Source: JBBRHQ01 sp963738305
GTDB lineage: Bacteria; Actinomycetota; Thermoleophilia; Solirubrobacterales; 70-9
Length of the DNA: 64,000 bases
Direction of reading: 5' to 3'
NCBI GenBank assembly: GCA_963738305.1
Contig: CAVTVU010000011.1
Location: 62,001 to 126,000, forward strand
Shown here: positions 55,532-61,886 of the stretch, one piece after another
Layout: every line of letters starts with the position of its first letter
Position numbering within the stretch: position 1 is the stretch's first letter
Notes under the pieces: model-generated
The model's database searches: none
What the model saw: only the letters and a program-made list of their open reading frames with translations
What the model was told of the DNA's origin: nothing
Made by a program: the position numbers and the translations under genes

Positions 55532-55912
55532 ATGTCGCAGGAGAACGTCAAGATCTTCAAGCGGGCCGCGGAAGCTTGGAACCGCGACGACTTTGACACG
55601 TGGTTCGAGCAGTACGACCCCGAGGTCGAATGGTTCGCGCTCATGGAGGTCTATCGCGGGCGTGCCGGAGTCCGGCGGGCCTGGGAGAGCTTCAAGGGCG
55701 ACATGCAAATCACCGTTCGGTTCGGCGATGTCCGCGACCTAGGGGAATCCGTGCTCGCCCTTGGGGAGATGGAGAGCAGGGGGCACAGAACCGGGTTGAA
55801 CTTCACCGATGAGGTCGCCCAACTGGTGACATATCGTGGCGGCAGGACCATCAAGGTCCGCGATTTCGCCAGTCATGCCGAAGCCCTCGAAGCCGCCGGG
55901 CTTGAGGAGTAG
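55532..55912 (+). CDS. NTF2-like protein, array unit 2
   Basis: 126 residues, 3 bp after unit 1. Core: AWNRDDFDTWFEQYDPEVEW, VYRGRAGVRRAWESFKGDMQ, DVRDLGESVLALGEMES. It is clearly the closest relative of unit 6, with the same length, no gaps and identical runs such as EAWNRDDFDTW and DLGESVLALGE, so one probably arose from the other by duplication within the array. The N-terminus is slightly altered (MSQENVKIF). Confidence 0.87.
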   Translation: MSQENVKIFKRAAEAWNRDDFDTWFEQYDPEVEWFALMEVYRGRAGVRRAWESFKGDMQITVRFGDVRDLGESVLALGEMESRGHRTGLNFTDEVAQLVTYRGGRTIKVRDFASHAEALEAAGLEE

Positions 55913-55915
55913 GCG

Positions 55916-56323
55916 ATGTCGCAGGAGAACGTGGAGCTGGTCAGGTCGGCGCTGGAGGCCTACATCGCCGGAGAGCGCGACGTTTCCGCCGACTTCTATG
56001 CAGAAGACATCGAGGTGTGCCCTGACGCCTCCCGTTTTCCCCAGGCAGAGCCATTCCGCGGTCGCGAGAATTACAAGCGCTTCCTCGCCGATATCGACCA
56101 GGGCTGGGAGGGGGGTTCAAGTTTGAGTGAAATCAAAGAGCTCTTCCCCGTGGGCGACCGGGTGGTGGCTCGGGGCGAGTGGGGAGGCACGGGCGAGGCC
56201 AGCGGGATCGACATGCGCTCCAGCCTGACCTCCATCTCCACCGTCCGGGATGGGCGGATCATCAAGATCGAGTTCTTCTTCGACCACGCCGAAGCCCTCG
56301 AAGCCGCCGGGCTTGAGGAGTAG
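55916..56323 (+). CDS. NTF2-like protein, array unit 3
   Basis: 135 residues. Core: ALEAYIAGERDVSADFYAED, PFRGRENYKRFLADIDQGWE, FPVGDRVVARGEWGGTGEAS. Ends IEFFFDHAEALEAAGLEE. It keeps the acidic pocket residues typical of the fold (Asp before the tail) but is well diverged from its neighbours inside. Confidence 0.87.
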   Translation: MSQENVELVRSALEAYIAGERDVSADFYAEDIEVCPDASRFPQAEPFRGRENYKRFLADIDQGWEGGSSLSEIKELFPVGDRVVARGEWGGTGEASGIDMRSSLTSISTVRDGRIIKIEFFFDHAEALEAAGLEE

Positions 56324-56326
56324 GCG

Positions 56327-56770
56327 ATGTCGCAGGAGAACGTGGAGATCGCGCGGCGTTTCTTGGAGGAGCTGCCTCAAGGGCTGCCTCTGGAGCAGAA
56401 CCTGGCCTGGATCACCGGCTTCTGGGAGTCCGACGGCGATTACTACCCGGTTCGGAAGTTCCCGGAGGCGAGGCCATGCCACGGACACGAGGAGATCGCG
56501 CGATTCATCACCGAGTACCAGGCGGCATGGCATTACCGACACGTAGTCGAGGACGCCAGGGCAATTGCCGATGATCGCGTTCTTGTGAGGGCGCGCACAT
56601 CGGCAGAGGGGACGGCGAGCGGGGTTGCGCTGGAAGGCGATATCTACCACTGCTGCTGGCTCCGGCATGGAAGATTCATCAGGGTCGAGGATCATCTGAC
56701 CGCCGAAGGTGCGCTTCACGCGCTCGGCCTCAGTGGCGAAGCCCTCGAAGCCGCCGGGCTTCAGGAGTAG
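56327..56770 (+). CDS. NTF2-like protein, array unit 4, with apparent doubled tail
   Basis: 147 residues, the longest unit. The N-terminal helix is unusual (IARRFLEELPQGLPLEQNLA), and the core has GFWESDGDYYPVRKFPEARP and CHGHEEIARFITEYQAAWHY. It ends GALHALGLSGEALEAAGLQE: a natural-looking tail ALHALGLSG stands just before the shared tail EALEAAGLQE. This suggests the common tail was joined onto a gene that already had its own related ending. Confidence 0.87.
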   Translation: MSQENVEIARRFLEELPQGLPLEQNLAWITGFWESDGDYYPVRKFPEARPCHGHEEIARFITEYQAAWHYRHVVEDARAIADDRVLVRARTSAEGTASGVALEGDIYHCCWLRHGRFIRVEDHLTAEGALHALGLSGEALEAAGLQE

Positions 56771-56773
56771 GCG

Positions 56774-57184
56774 ATGTCGCAGGAGAACGTGGAGACCCTC
56801 CAGCGAGCCCGTGAGGCCTGGGACGCCGACAACCTGGACGCCTTCCTGGCCGAGGCCGATCCCGAGGTCGAGTGGCATACCGCCATTGAGCAAGCCTTGG
56901 AGGGCAGAGAAAGTACCTATCGGGGCCACGACGGTGTGCGAGAGGTCTGGGACGAGTATCGCGGTGAGGCGTGGGGAGGTTTCACGAGTCAGGTTCAGGA
57001 GATTCGCGACCTCGGCGAGTCGCTTCTTCTCCTCGGTCATCTCGAGGTGAGCGGCCGGACGACCGGGATCGAGCTCGGCCAGGAATTCGGGCAGCTCGTC
57101 GCCTTCCGAGACGGGAAGATCCTCCGCTCGCAGGATTTCCTGAGCCACGCGGAAGCCCTCGAAGCCGCCGGGCTTGAGGAGTAG
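56774..57184 (+). CDS. NTF2-like protein, array unit 5
   Basis: 136 residues. Core: AREAWDADNLDAFLAEADPE, STYRGHDGVREVWDEYRGEA, IRDLGESLLLLGHLEVSGRT. Shares the DLGES-LLLG element with units 2 and 6, forming a subfamily, but has an eight- to ten-residue longer loop before the YRGHDG helix. Ends FLSHAEALEAAGLEE. Confidence 0.87.
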   Translation: MSQENVETLQRAREAWDADNLDAFLAEADPEVEWHTAIEQALEGRESTYRGHDGVREVWDEYRGEAWGGFTSQVQEIRDLGESLLLLGHLEVSGRTTGIELGQEFGQLVAFRDGKILRSQDFLSHAEALEAAGLEE

Positions 57185-57187
57185 GCG

Positions 57188-57568
57188 ATGTCGGAGCAGA
57201 ACGTGGAGAGCTTCGCGCGGGGCGTGGAGGCTTGGAACCGCGACGACTTCGACACGTGGATCGACCTGTTCGATCCTGAGGTCGAATGGTTCACGCTCGT
57301 AGAGGTTTATCGCGGCCATACCGGAGCCCGGCAGGCCTGGGAGGCGTTGAAGACCGACCAGCAACTCACCGGTCGGTTCGACGACATTCGTGACCTCGGG
57401 GAATCCGTGCTCGCGCTGGGAGAGATAGAGACCACGGGACGTACCACCCAGCTGAACTTCACCGGCGAACTCGCACAGCTGCTCACGTATCGCTGCGGCA
57501 AGGTCGTCAGTTGCCGGGATTTCCGAAGCCACGCTGAGGCGCTCGAAGCCGCCGGACTGTCGGAGTAG
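57188..57568 (+). CDS. NTF2-like protein, array unit 6
   Basis: 126 residues, near paralogue of unit 2 (see there). The N-terminus is MSEQNVESF rather than MSQENVE, from a small rearrangement of the junction repeat (TCGGAGCAG). It ends RSHAEALEAAGLSE, and its junction to unit 7 has the spacer CCG in place of GCG. Confidence 0.87.
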   Translation: MSEQNVESFARGVEAWNRDDFDTWIDLFDPEVEWFTLVEVYRGHTGARQAWEALKTDQQLTGRFDDIRDLGESVLALGEIETTGRTTQLNFTGELAQLLTYRCGKVVSCRDFRSHAEALEAAGLSE

Positions 57569-57571
57569 CCG

Positions 57572-57982
57572 ATGTCGCACGAAAACGTGGAAATCGTGCG
57601 GCGGGTCTACGACGCCGCCGCTCGGGGCGACAACACGACCCCCTACGAGGTCTACGCCGAGGACATCGTCTGGGACCTCTCTAATGCACGCCGGGCGGCT
57701 TTGCTGATGAAGCCGACCTACCAGGGACACGAAGGTGTGCGGCAATTCTGGCGCGAGTCCTACTCGGTCTTTGGCGACGTCGATTTCGAGGTCGACGAGT
57801 TGTTAGACGCGGGTGACGAAGTTGTGGCTGTAATCCGAGAGCGCGAGGTGGGACGGGCCAGCGGGGCGCCGGTGGAGACGACTCACCTGGCGGTCTGGAC
57901 GCTCGCCGACGGCAAGATCAACCAGATGCAGGTGTTCGACGACCGTCCGCAGGCCCTCGAAGCCGCCGGGCTTGAGGAGTAG
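57572..57982 (+). CDS. NTF2-like protein, array unit 7
   Basis: 136 residues, begins MSHENVEIVRRVYDAAARGD. Core: PYEVYAEDIVWDLSNARRAA, PTYQGHEGVRQFWRESYSVF, ELLDAGDEVVAVIREREVGR, and TTHLAVWTLADGKINQMQVF. This is the most typical SnoaL-like member of the array, with the His-Leu-x-VWTL strand that closes the barrel. Ends DDRPQALEAAGLEE. Confidence 0.88.
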   Translation: MSHENVEIVRRVYDAAARGDNTTPYEVYAEDIVWDLSNARRAALLMKPTYQGHEGVRQFWRESYSVFGDVDFEVDELLDAGDEVVAVIREREVGRASGAPVETTHLAVWTLADGKINQMQVFDDRPQALEAAGLEE

Positions 57983-57985
57983 GCG

Positions 57986-58381
57986 ATGTCGCAGGAGAAC
58001 GTGGAGATCGTGCGGCAATCGACGGAAGCCCTTATGCGGCGCGACCGGGACGCCTGGCTTGCGATCCACGATGAGGACTTTGAAATCGTACCCACACGCG
58101 ATTGGCTGGAGGGTGCCGTGTGCGGTCGCGAGGCTGCCTGGGAATACAACATGAGGTTCCTCGAAAGCTTCGAGGCGGTTCCTATAGAGGTCGAGCTTGT
58201 TGATGCTCAGGCCGACAAAGTCTTGGCCCATCCGCGGTTTGACTTGCGGGGAGCGGGGAGCGGCGCAGAGGTCGAGGCCGATCAATGGTGCATCGCGACG
58301 GTCCGGGAGGGGAGGATTCTTCGGGTGCAGTGGTTCTGGGACCGTGGCGAGGCCCTCGAAGCCGCGGGGCTTGAGGAGTAG
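57986..58381 (+). CDS. NTF2-like protein, array unit 8
   Basis: 131 residues, begins MSQENVEIVRQSTEALMRRD. Core: DEDFEIVPTRDWLEGAVCGR, EAAWEYNMRFLESFEAVPIE and DLRGAGSGAEVEADQWCIAT. Ends VQWFWDRGEALEAAGLEE. The tail repeat has one G change (GCCGCGGGGCTT) and the spacer to unit 9 is CCG. Confidence 0.86.
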   Translation: MSQENVEIVRQSTEALMRRDRDAWLAIHDEDFEIVPTRDWLEGAVCGREAAWEYNMRFLESFEAVPIEVELVDAQADKVLAHPRFDLRGAGSGAEVEADQWCIATVREGRILRVQWFWDRGEALEAAGLEE

Positions 58382-58384
58382 CCG

Positions 58385-58786
58385 ATGTCGCAAGGGAACG
58401 TCGAACTCACCCGCCGGGTGATGGACGCCTTCGCCCGTCGCGACCTCGATGCCTATCTCGCGCTCACGGACCCGAAGGTTGAGTTCACGCCGTACGAGGT
58501 GGCGGTGCAGGGCGGCAGCCCGTACCGGGGTCATGACGGCATCCGCAGGTGGTGGGAGGAGACGTTCTCCGTCCTCCCGGATCTCCGGCCCGAGGTCTAC
58601 GAGGTCAGAGATTGCGGGGAGATGACCTTCTTGCGCGGGTGTCTTCGCGGCCAGGGCGTGACCAGCGGCGCGTCCTTTGAGCGAGCGATCTACATCGCGG
58701 CGCAGTGGCGGGAGCGGAAACTGATCTCGTGGCGCACCTTTGAGACCAAGAACGAAGCCCTCGAAGCCGCCGGGCTTCAGGAGTAG
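58385..58786 (+). CDS. NTF2-like protein, array unit 9
   Basis: 133 residues, begins MSQGNVELTRRVMDAFARRD. Core: AYLALTDPKVEFTPYEVAVQ, SPYRGHDGIRRWWEETFSVL, DLRPEVYEVRDCGEMTFLRG. Ends TFETKNEALEAAGLQE. Internal HDGIRRWW is the classic SnoaL helix contacting the pocket. Confidence 0.87.
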   Translation: MSQGNVELTRRVMDAFARRDLDAYLALTDPKVEFTPYEVAVQGGSPYRGHDGIRRWWEETFSVLPDLRPEVYEVRDCGEMTFLRGCLRGQGVTSGASFERAIYIAAQWRERKLISWRTFETKNEALEAAGLQE

Positions 58787-58789
58787 GCG

Positions 58790-59197
58790 ATGTCGCAGGA
58801 GAACGTGGAAGCGATGCGCAGGGTCTACGAGGCGATGGCTCGCGGCGACTTCTGGGCGGCGCGGGAGGTCTTCGACCCCGAGATCGAGTGGTCGTGGTCG
58901 TCCAGCATGTCGGGTCTGACCGGAGTCGGCACCTATCACGGGATCGAGGGCGTCGAGGCAGCGACTCGTGATGTGTTCGAAGCTTGGGAGATGTTCCGCC
59001 AGGAGGCCGAGGAGTTCTTCGAGGAAGGCGATGACGTTGTGGTTCTGGCTCGCATGCACGGACGGCTGAAGGGCAGCAACCAGGAGATCGAGACCACGGC
59101 TGGCCACGTATGGACGTTCCGCGATGGCAGGGTGATTCGGTTTAGGGCCTTCGACAACCCGACAGAAGCCCTCGAAGCTTCCGGGCTCTCGGAGTAG
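58790..59197 (+). CDS. NTF2-like protein, array unit 10
   Basis: 135 residues, begins MSQENVEAMRRVYEAMARGD. Core: REVFDPEIEWSWSSSMSGLT, TYHGIEGVEAATRDVFEAWE, EEFFEEGDDVVVLARMHGRL and TTAGHVWTFRDGRVIRFRAF. The tail shows the largest change, GAAGCTTCCGGGCTC (EALEASGLSE). Confidence 0.87.
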   Translation: MSQENVEAMRRVYEAMARGDFWAAREVFDPEIEWSWSSSMSGLTGVGTYHGIEGVEAATRDVFEAWEMFRQEAEEFFEEGDDVVVLARMHGRLKGSNQEIETTAGHVWTFRDGRVIRFRAFDNPTEALEASGLSE

Positions 59198-59200
59198 GCG

Positions 59201-59599
59201 ATGTCGCAGGAGGACGCCGACAGAATCCGCCGGGCCTATGAGGTTTGGAATGAGTCGGGTCCAGCAGCGGTGACGAACCAGTTCTGGGCTGAGGATGCCG
59301 TCTACCGCGAGGGGCCGGGCTGGCCCAATGCCGGTGTCTATGAAGGGCGTGCAGCCGCCCTTGAACGCATGCAAAGTCTGATCGACCTGATGGGGTCGAT
59401 CGAGGTGCGCCTCGATGAGTTGATCGATGTCGGAGATGGCCGCTTGGTTGCCTGCACGAGCATGGTCGGGGAGGGTGCGAAAGCGCCCTACACTCAGTCC
59501 TTCGCCGTCGTGCATCGGATGCGGGACGGCCTCATCGTCGAGGCCGACTACTACCTCGACCGCGCCCAGGCCCTCGAAGCCGCCGGGCTGTCGGAGTAG
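59201..59599 (+). CDS. NTF2-like protein, array unit 11
   Basis: 132 residues, begins MSQEDADRIRRAYEVWNESG, the most changed N-terminus of the first twelve units. Core: FWAEDAVYREGPGWPNAGVY, GRAAALERMQSLIDLMGSIE, ELIDVGDGRLVACTSMVGEG. Ends YYLDRAQALEAAGLSE. Confidence 0.87.
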   Translation: MSQEDADRIRRAYEVWNESGPAAVTNQFWAEDAVYREGPGWPNAGVYEGRAAALERMQSLIDLMGSIEVRLDELIDVGDGRLVACTSMVGEGAKAPYTQSFAVVHRMRDGLIVEADYYLDRAQALEAAGLSE

Positions 59600-59602
59600 G
59601 CG

Positions 59603-60001
59603 ATGTCGCAGGAGAACGTGGAGATCGTGCGGGCTGCATGGGAAGCCTGGAATCGCGGGGATTGGAACGAGTGGCGGAGCTACTTGAGCCCGGACTTCGA
59701 ACTCGACGACTCGTCGGCCCTCGGTGAGTGGCGCGGGGTCACCAGAGGACCGGATCAGGTCTTGCGTGAGATACAGCAGTTCCTGGAACCGTGGAAGTCC
59801 GTGCGTATCGAGATCGACGAGTTGATCGACGCTGGTGAGCACGTCGTTCAGCGCGGGACCGCCCACTTCGTGGGCCGGGACGGGATTGAGGTGCAGGCCA
59901 AGGGCGCTTACTGCTGGACGTTTAGAGACGGAGTCATGATCCGTGGCCTCTTTTCCAACGAGTTCGACGAAGCCCTCGAAGCCGCCGGGCTGTCGGAGTA
60001 G
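59603..60001 (+). CDS. NTF2-like protein, array unit 12
   Basis: 132 residues, begins MSQENVEIVRAAWEAWNRGD. Core: SYLSPDFELDDSSALGEWRG, RGPDQVLREIQQFLEPWKSV, ELIDAGEHVVQRGTAHFVGR. It ends FDEALEAAGLSE and closes the first sub-array; after its stop the sequence leaves the repeat (TAGGCGCGTTCTG) for a 68-bp gap. Confidence 0.87.
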   Translation: MSQENVEIVRAAWEAWNRGDWNEWRSYLSPDFELDDSSALGEWRGVTRGPDQVLREIQQFLEPWKSVRIEIDELIDAGEHVVQRGTAHFVGRDGIEVQAKGAYCWTFRDGVMIRGLFSNEFDEALEAAGLSE

Positions 60002-60069
60002 GCGCGTTCTGACCAATCCCTAGCTCCTACTCGGCTACATCAGTGCCAGAGCGAGATACTGCGGAGGCG

Positions 60070-60471
60070 ATGTCGCAGGAGAACGTGGAGATCATCCGTC
60101 GCGTCTACGAGCCGTTCAACCGTGGTGACTTTGATGCCCTCCTCCCGTCCTACGACCCGGAGGTTGAGCTCTATACCGGTATTAGGACGCCAGACCAGGA
60201 CACGCGATATTCCGGCCATCAGGGAATGAAGGAGTTCTTCCGGGGCGCCACCGAAGCCTGGGAGACGGTAACCGTCGAGCCCAAAGAGATGATTGAGTGT
60301 GGGGACAACCGAATTCTCGCTATCGACCGGTGGCAGTTCTTCGGAAGGGAGGGCATTGAAATTGACGTGGAGCTTCCGACCCTCTATTCCTTCCGAGACG
60401 GCCTCATAGTCAGAATCGACGGGTTTACGGACAAGTCCGAAGCCCTCAAAGCCGCTGGGCTGTCGGAGTAG
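60070..60471 (+). CDS. NTF2-like protein, array unit 13
   Basis: 133 residues from the repeat ATG; an upstream in-frame ATG at 60043 would add nine residues but lies before the common junction. Begins MSQENVEIIRRVYEPFNRGD; core SYDPEVELYTGIRTPDQDTR, YSGHQGMKEFFRGATEAWET, EMIECGDNRILAIDRWQFFG; ends TDKSEALKAAGLSE. Its leader (GAGCGAGATACTGCGGAG) resembles the one before unit 1, marking a second sub-array. Confidence 0.87.
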   Translation: MSQENVEIIRRVYEPFNRGDFDALLPSYDPEVELYTGIRTPDQDTRYSGHQGMKEFFRGATEAWETVTVEPKEMIECGDNRILAIDRWQFFGREGIEIDVELPTLYSFRDGLIVRIDGFTDKSEALKAAGLSE

Positions 60472-60474
60472 GCG

Positions 60475-60865
60475 ATGTGGCACAGGAACGTGGAGCTCGT
60501 GGGCGAGCACATCGACGCGTATCTTCACGACGACGCGCCAAAATCTCTCTCGTTCGTTGATCCCTATGTCGTGGTGGATCGGAGTCGGGTCCGATGTGAT
60601 CTACGGACACGAAGCGCTCGTCGAAGCGGTGCGGCGTCAGGTGGGAGCGTTCGAGGAGTACGCCTTTGTGGTGGAGCGGCTTACCGACTTCGGCTCCGGC
60701 GCGATACTCGCCGCCGTGACGGAGACAGGACTTGGCAAGGGCAGCGGTGTTCCTGTGGGGCGCTCCTTCGCGGCGCTCTACACCGTGATCGACGGCAGGA
60801 TCGTGCGGATCACTCAGTTTCCAAGCGAGGAACAGGCCCTCAAAGCCGCCGGGCTTCAGGAGTAG
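60475..60865 (+). CDS. NTF2-like protein, array unit 14 (frameshifted)
   Basis: Begins MWHRNVELVGEHIDAYLHDD in one frame and continues GSDVIYGHEALVEAVRRQVG, AFEEYAFVVERLTDFGSG and SFAALYTVIDGRIVRITQFP in the next. Dropping one G near 60586 (GATCGGAGT to GATCGAGT) restores VVVDRVGSDVIYGHE and about 129 residues. It may be a sequencing error, as elsewhere in this window, or the end unit may be decaying, because its start is also the least conserved (ATGTGGCACAGGAACGTG). Ends ALKAAGLQE. Confidence 0.75.
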
Positions 60866-61132
60866 CGCCCTCACCCGTCGCAGTCCTATCTCCTCGATCA
60901 GCAGTCCCTGCAAGTTGCCGATTCACCCCCAAGCTACCACCGCCGTTTGCTACCGATGAGTTGAGGGGGTCCCAGAACCTGACGTCGATGCACTAAGCAT
61001 GCTTTTCCTCAGAAGAGAGGAGGTTGAAGTCCGCCCCGAACACCATGACCGTCACCCGCAACTGACCAATTCGCCTGATCCCTAGCCAAGTGTCGGCGGT
61101 CTTCGAAAACTCTATGCGTGGGCCCAACAAGC
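60866..61132. other. Non-coding right flank of the array
   Basis: No gene, integrase remnant or tRNA is recognisable. The GC content is visibly lower than in the chromosomal part. A short word GGCGGTCTTCGAAAAC at 61097-61112 resembles the anticodon arm of the tRNA-Ser fragment next to it, with one extra T. Confidence 0.4.
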
Positions 61133-61195
61133 GGAGTGGGAGGGATTCGAACCCACGAGGCGCCTAACGACGCCCAACGGTTTTCGAGACCGCCC
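61133..61195 (-). other. 3' fragment of a tRNA-Ser(CGA) gene
   Basis: On the minus strand the sequence runs from the anticodon arm ACGGT-like stem with loop CTCGAAA (anticodon CGA), through a long variable arm (TTGGGCGTCGTTAGGCGCCT), to the T-arm GTGGGTTCGAATCCC and acceptor end CCACTCCG. The matching 5' half (acceptor GGAGTGG and D-arm) is not found upstream. It therefore looks like an attachment-site remnant rather than a working tRNA. Confidence 0.65.
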
Positions 61196-61333
61196 CGGAC
61201 TCTCCGAACGTTCTCCGAACATCACCTCGGCCACCGGCACCGACTCCCGGCCAATAGCGGCGAAGGGATCTCACCCAGTTGCAGGGAAGACTTGCCGCGA
61301 ATCGCGGCGCATTGCCGCTGTTCAACCACTGCC

Positions 61334-61383
61334 CTCGCTTCACACGCCAGAGGTCGCTGGTTCGAAACCAGCCGCGCCCATCG
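61334..61383 (+). repeat. Right 50-bp direct repeat (attR-like), 3' part of tRNA-Val
   Basis: Contains the anticodon loop TTCACAC, the T-arm and the acceptor end of tRNA-Val but no 5' half; upstream is CCACTGCC with no D-arm. The anticodon stem has one mismatch (GCCAG), so this copy could not make a normal tRNA. It marks the right end of the proposed island. Confidence 0.85.
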
Positions 61384-61416
61384 ACCAGACGAGCGCCCGG
61401 ACTGGGTTGAGTAGGT

Positions 61417-61779
61417 CTAGCCACGGCCCGGTGGGGGGGCGAAGCGAGTTGCATCATCGAGCCGGAACCCTCCGATGCCCTTCACGCATGTTGCTCTGCC
61501 CTGGAGGCCCCCAACTGGATCATCGATCGCAACCTCCCAGCCACGCTTGCTCACCCTGTCAGATCTCGTCGCGCTGCCGTCCGCACTGGTGAAGCCACCG
61601 GCGATCGGGATGAATCCCTTCGGGCACCGCGTTGTCGTCCCCCCGGTGCCGAACGAGTGGGCCGTGACCACCTTCAGTCCGGGGTGAACCTTGCTGCTCT
61701 GAGCCATCGGCACGATCACGACCAACGCAATCGCGGCCGTCGAGATCGCTGCGGCAAGCGCCGCCTTCCAAGCGTTCAC
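61417..61779 (-). CDS. Secreted hypothetical protein
   Basis: The 120-residue product has a signal peptide (AWKAALAAAISTAAIALVVI, VPMAQSSK) and a mature part with two Cys and several glycines: GTGGTTTRCPKGFIPIAGGF, SKRGWEVAIDDPVGG and RATCVKGIGGFRLDDATRF. The Cys pair could form a disulfide outside the cell. The GTG start at 61777-61779 has GGAGG 7 nt upstream. No family recognised. Confidence 0.7.
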   Translation of the reverse strand: MNAWKAALAAAISTAAIALVVIVPMAQSSKVHPGLKVVTAHSFGTGGTTTRCPKGFIPIAGGFTSADGSATRSDRVSKRGWEVAIDDPVGGLQGRATCVKGIGGFRLDDATRFAPPPGRG

Positions 61780-61886
61780 TTGATCCTCCGCCTTTCTGTG
61801 AGCCCGGCCCGCTTGCCGGACGGTGTTGCGGAGGCTATCGCCGCCGCATCGCGGCCGAGCGGCACGGACGCCGGCTCGGCGAGCGG

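Larger units (their letters stand above)
55112..60865 (+). repeat. Tandem gene array with a conserved junction repeat (14 units)
   Basis: Fourteen genes end at 55528, 55912, 56323, 56770, 57184, 57568, 57982, 58381, 58786, 59197, 59599, 60001, 60471 and 60865. At each end the DNA reads, with few changes, GCCCTCGAAGCCGCCGGGCT then (GAG/TCG/CAG)GAGTAG, and most next units begin GCG-ATGTCGCAGGAGAACGTG. The repeat encodes ALEAAGL(E/S/Q)E-stop and the next MSQENVE. GAGGAG or GGAG lies 6 nt before each ATG and serves as its ribosome site. AAGCCC and GGGCTT in many copies can form a 6-bp stem. A leader with GAGATACTGCG precedes units 1 and 13, so there are two sub-arrays. Confidence 0.92.
51715..61383. 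mobile_element. Putative tRNA-Val-bounded genomic island (about 9.6 kb)
   Basis: The segment lies between the intact tRNA-Val and a direct copy of its 3' half. All of its genes are accessory: a decayed BNR protein, an SGNH-beta-lactamase fusion, a doubtful small gene and the 14-gene NTF2-like array. Housekeeping genes stop at the left edge. I see no integrase, relaxase or phage gene, so if it was mobile it has lost or never carried its own recombinase. Confidence 0.65.

Noticed and set aside
56117..60016. Very long antisense reading frames across the NTF2-like array
   Set aside because: They are shadows: the junction repeat read backwards has no stop and gives a repeated RHRLLLKPGGFEGF peptide. 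The plus-strand genes have ribosome sites and a recognisable fold.
55112..60865. CRISPR array or integron cassette array
   Set aside because: Repeats are about 400 bp apart and lie within coding sequence; no attC-like structured sites, integrase or cas genes are seen.
61334..61383. A second functional tRNA-Val
   Set aside because: It lacks the acceptor 5' strand and D-arm and has a mismatch in the anticodon stem.
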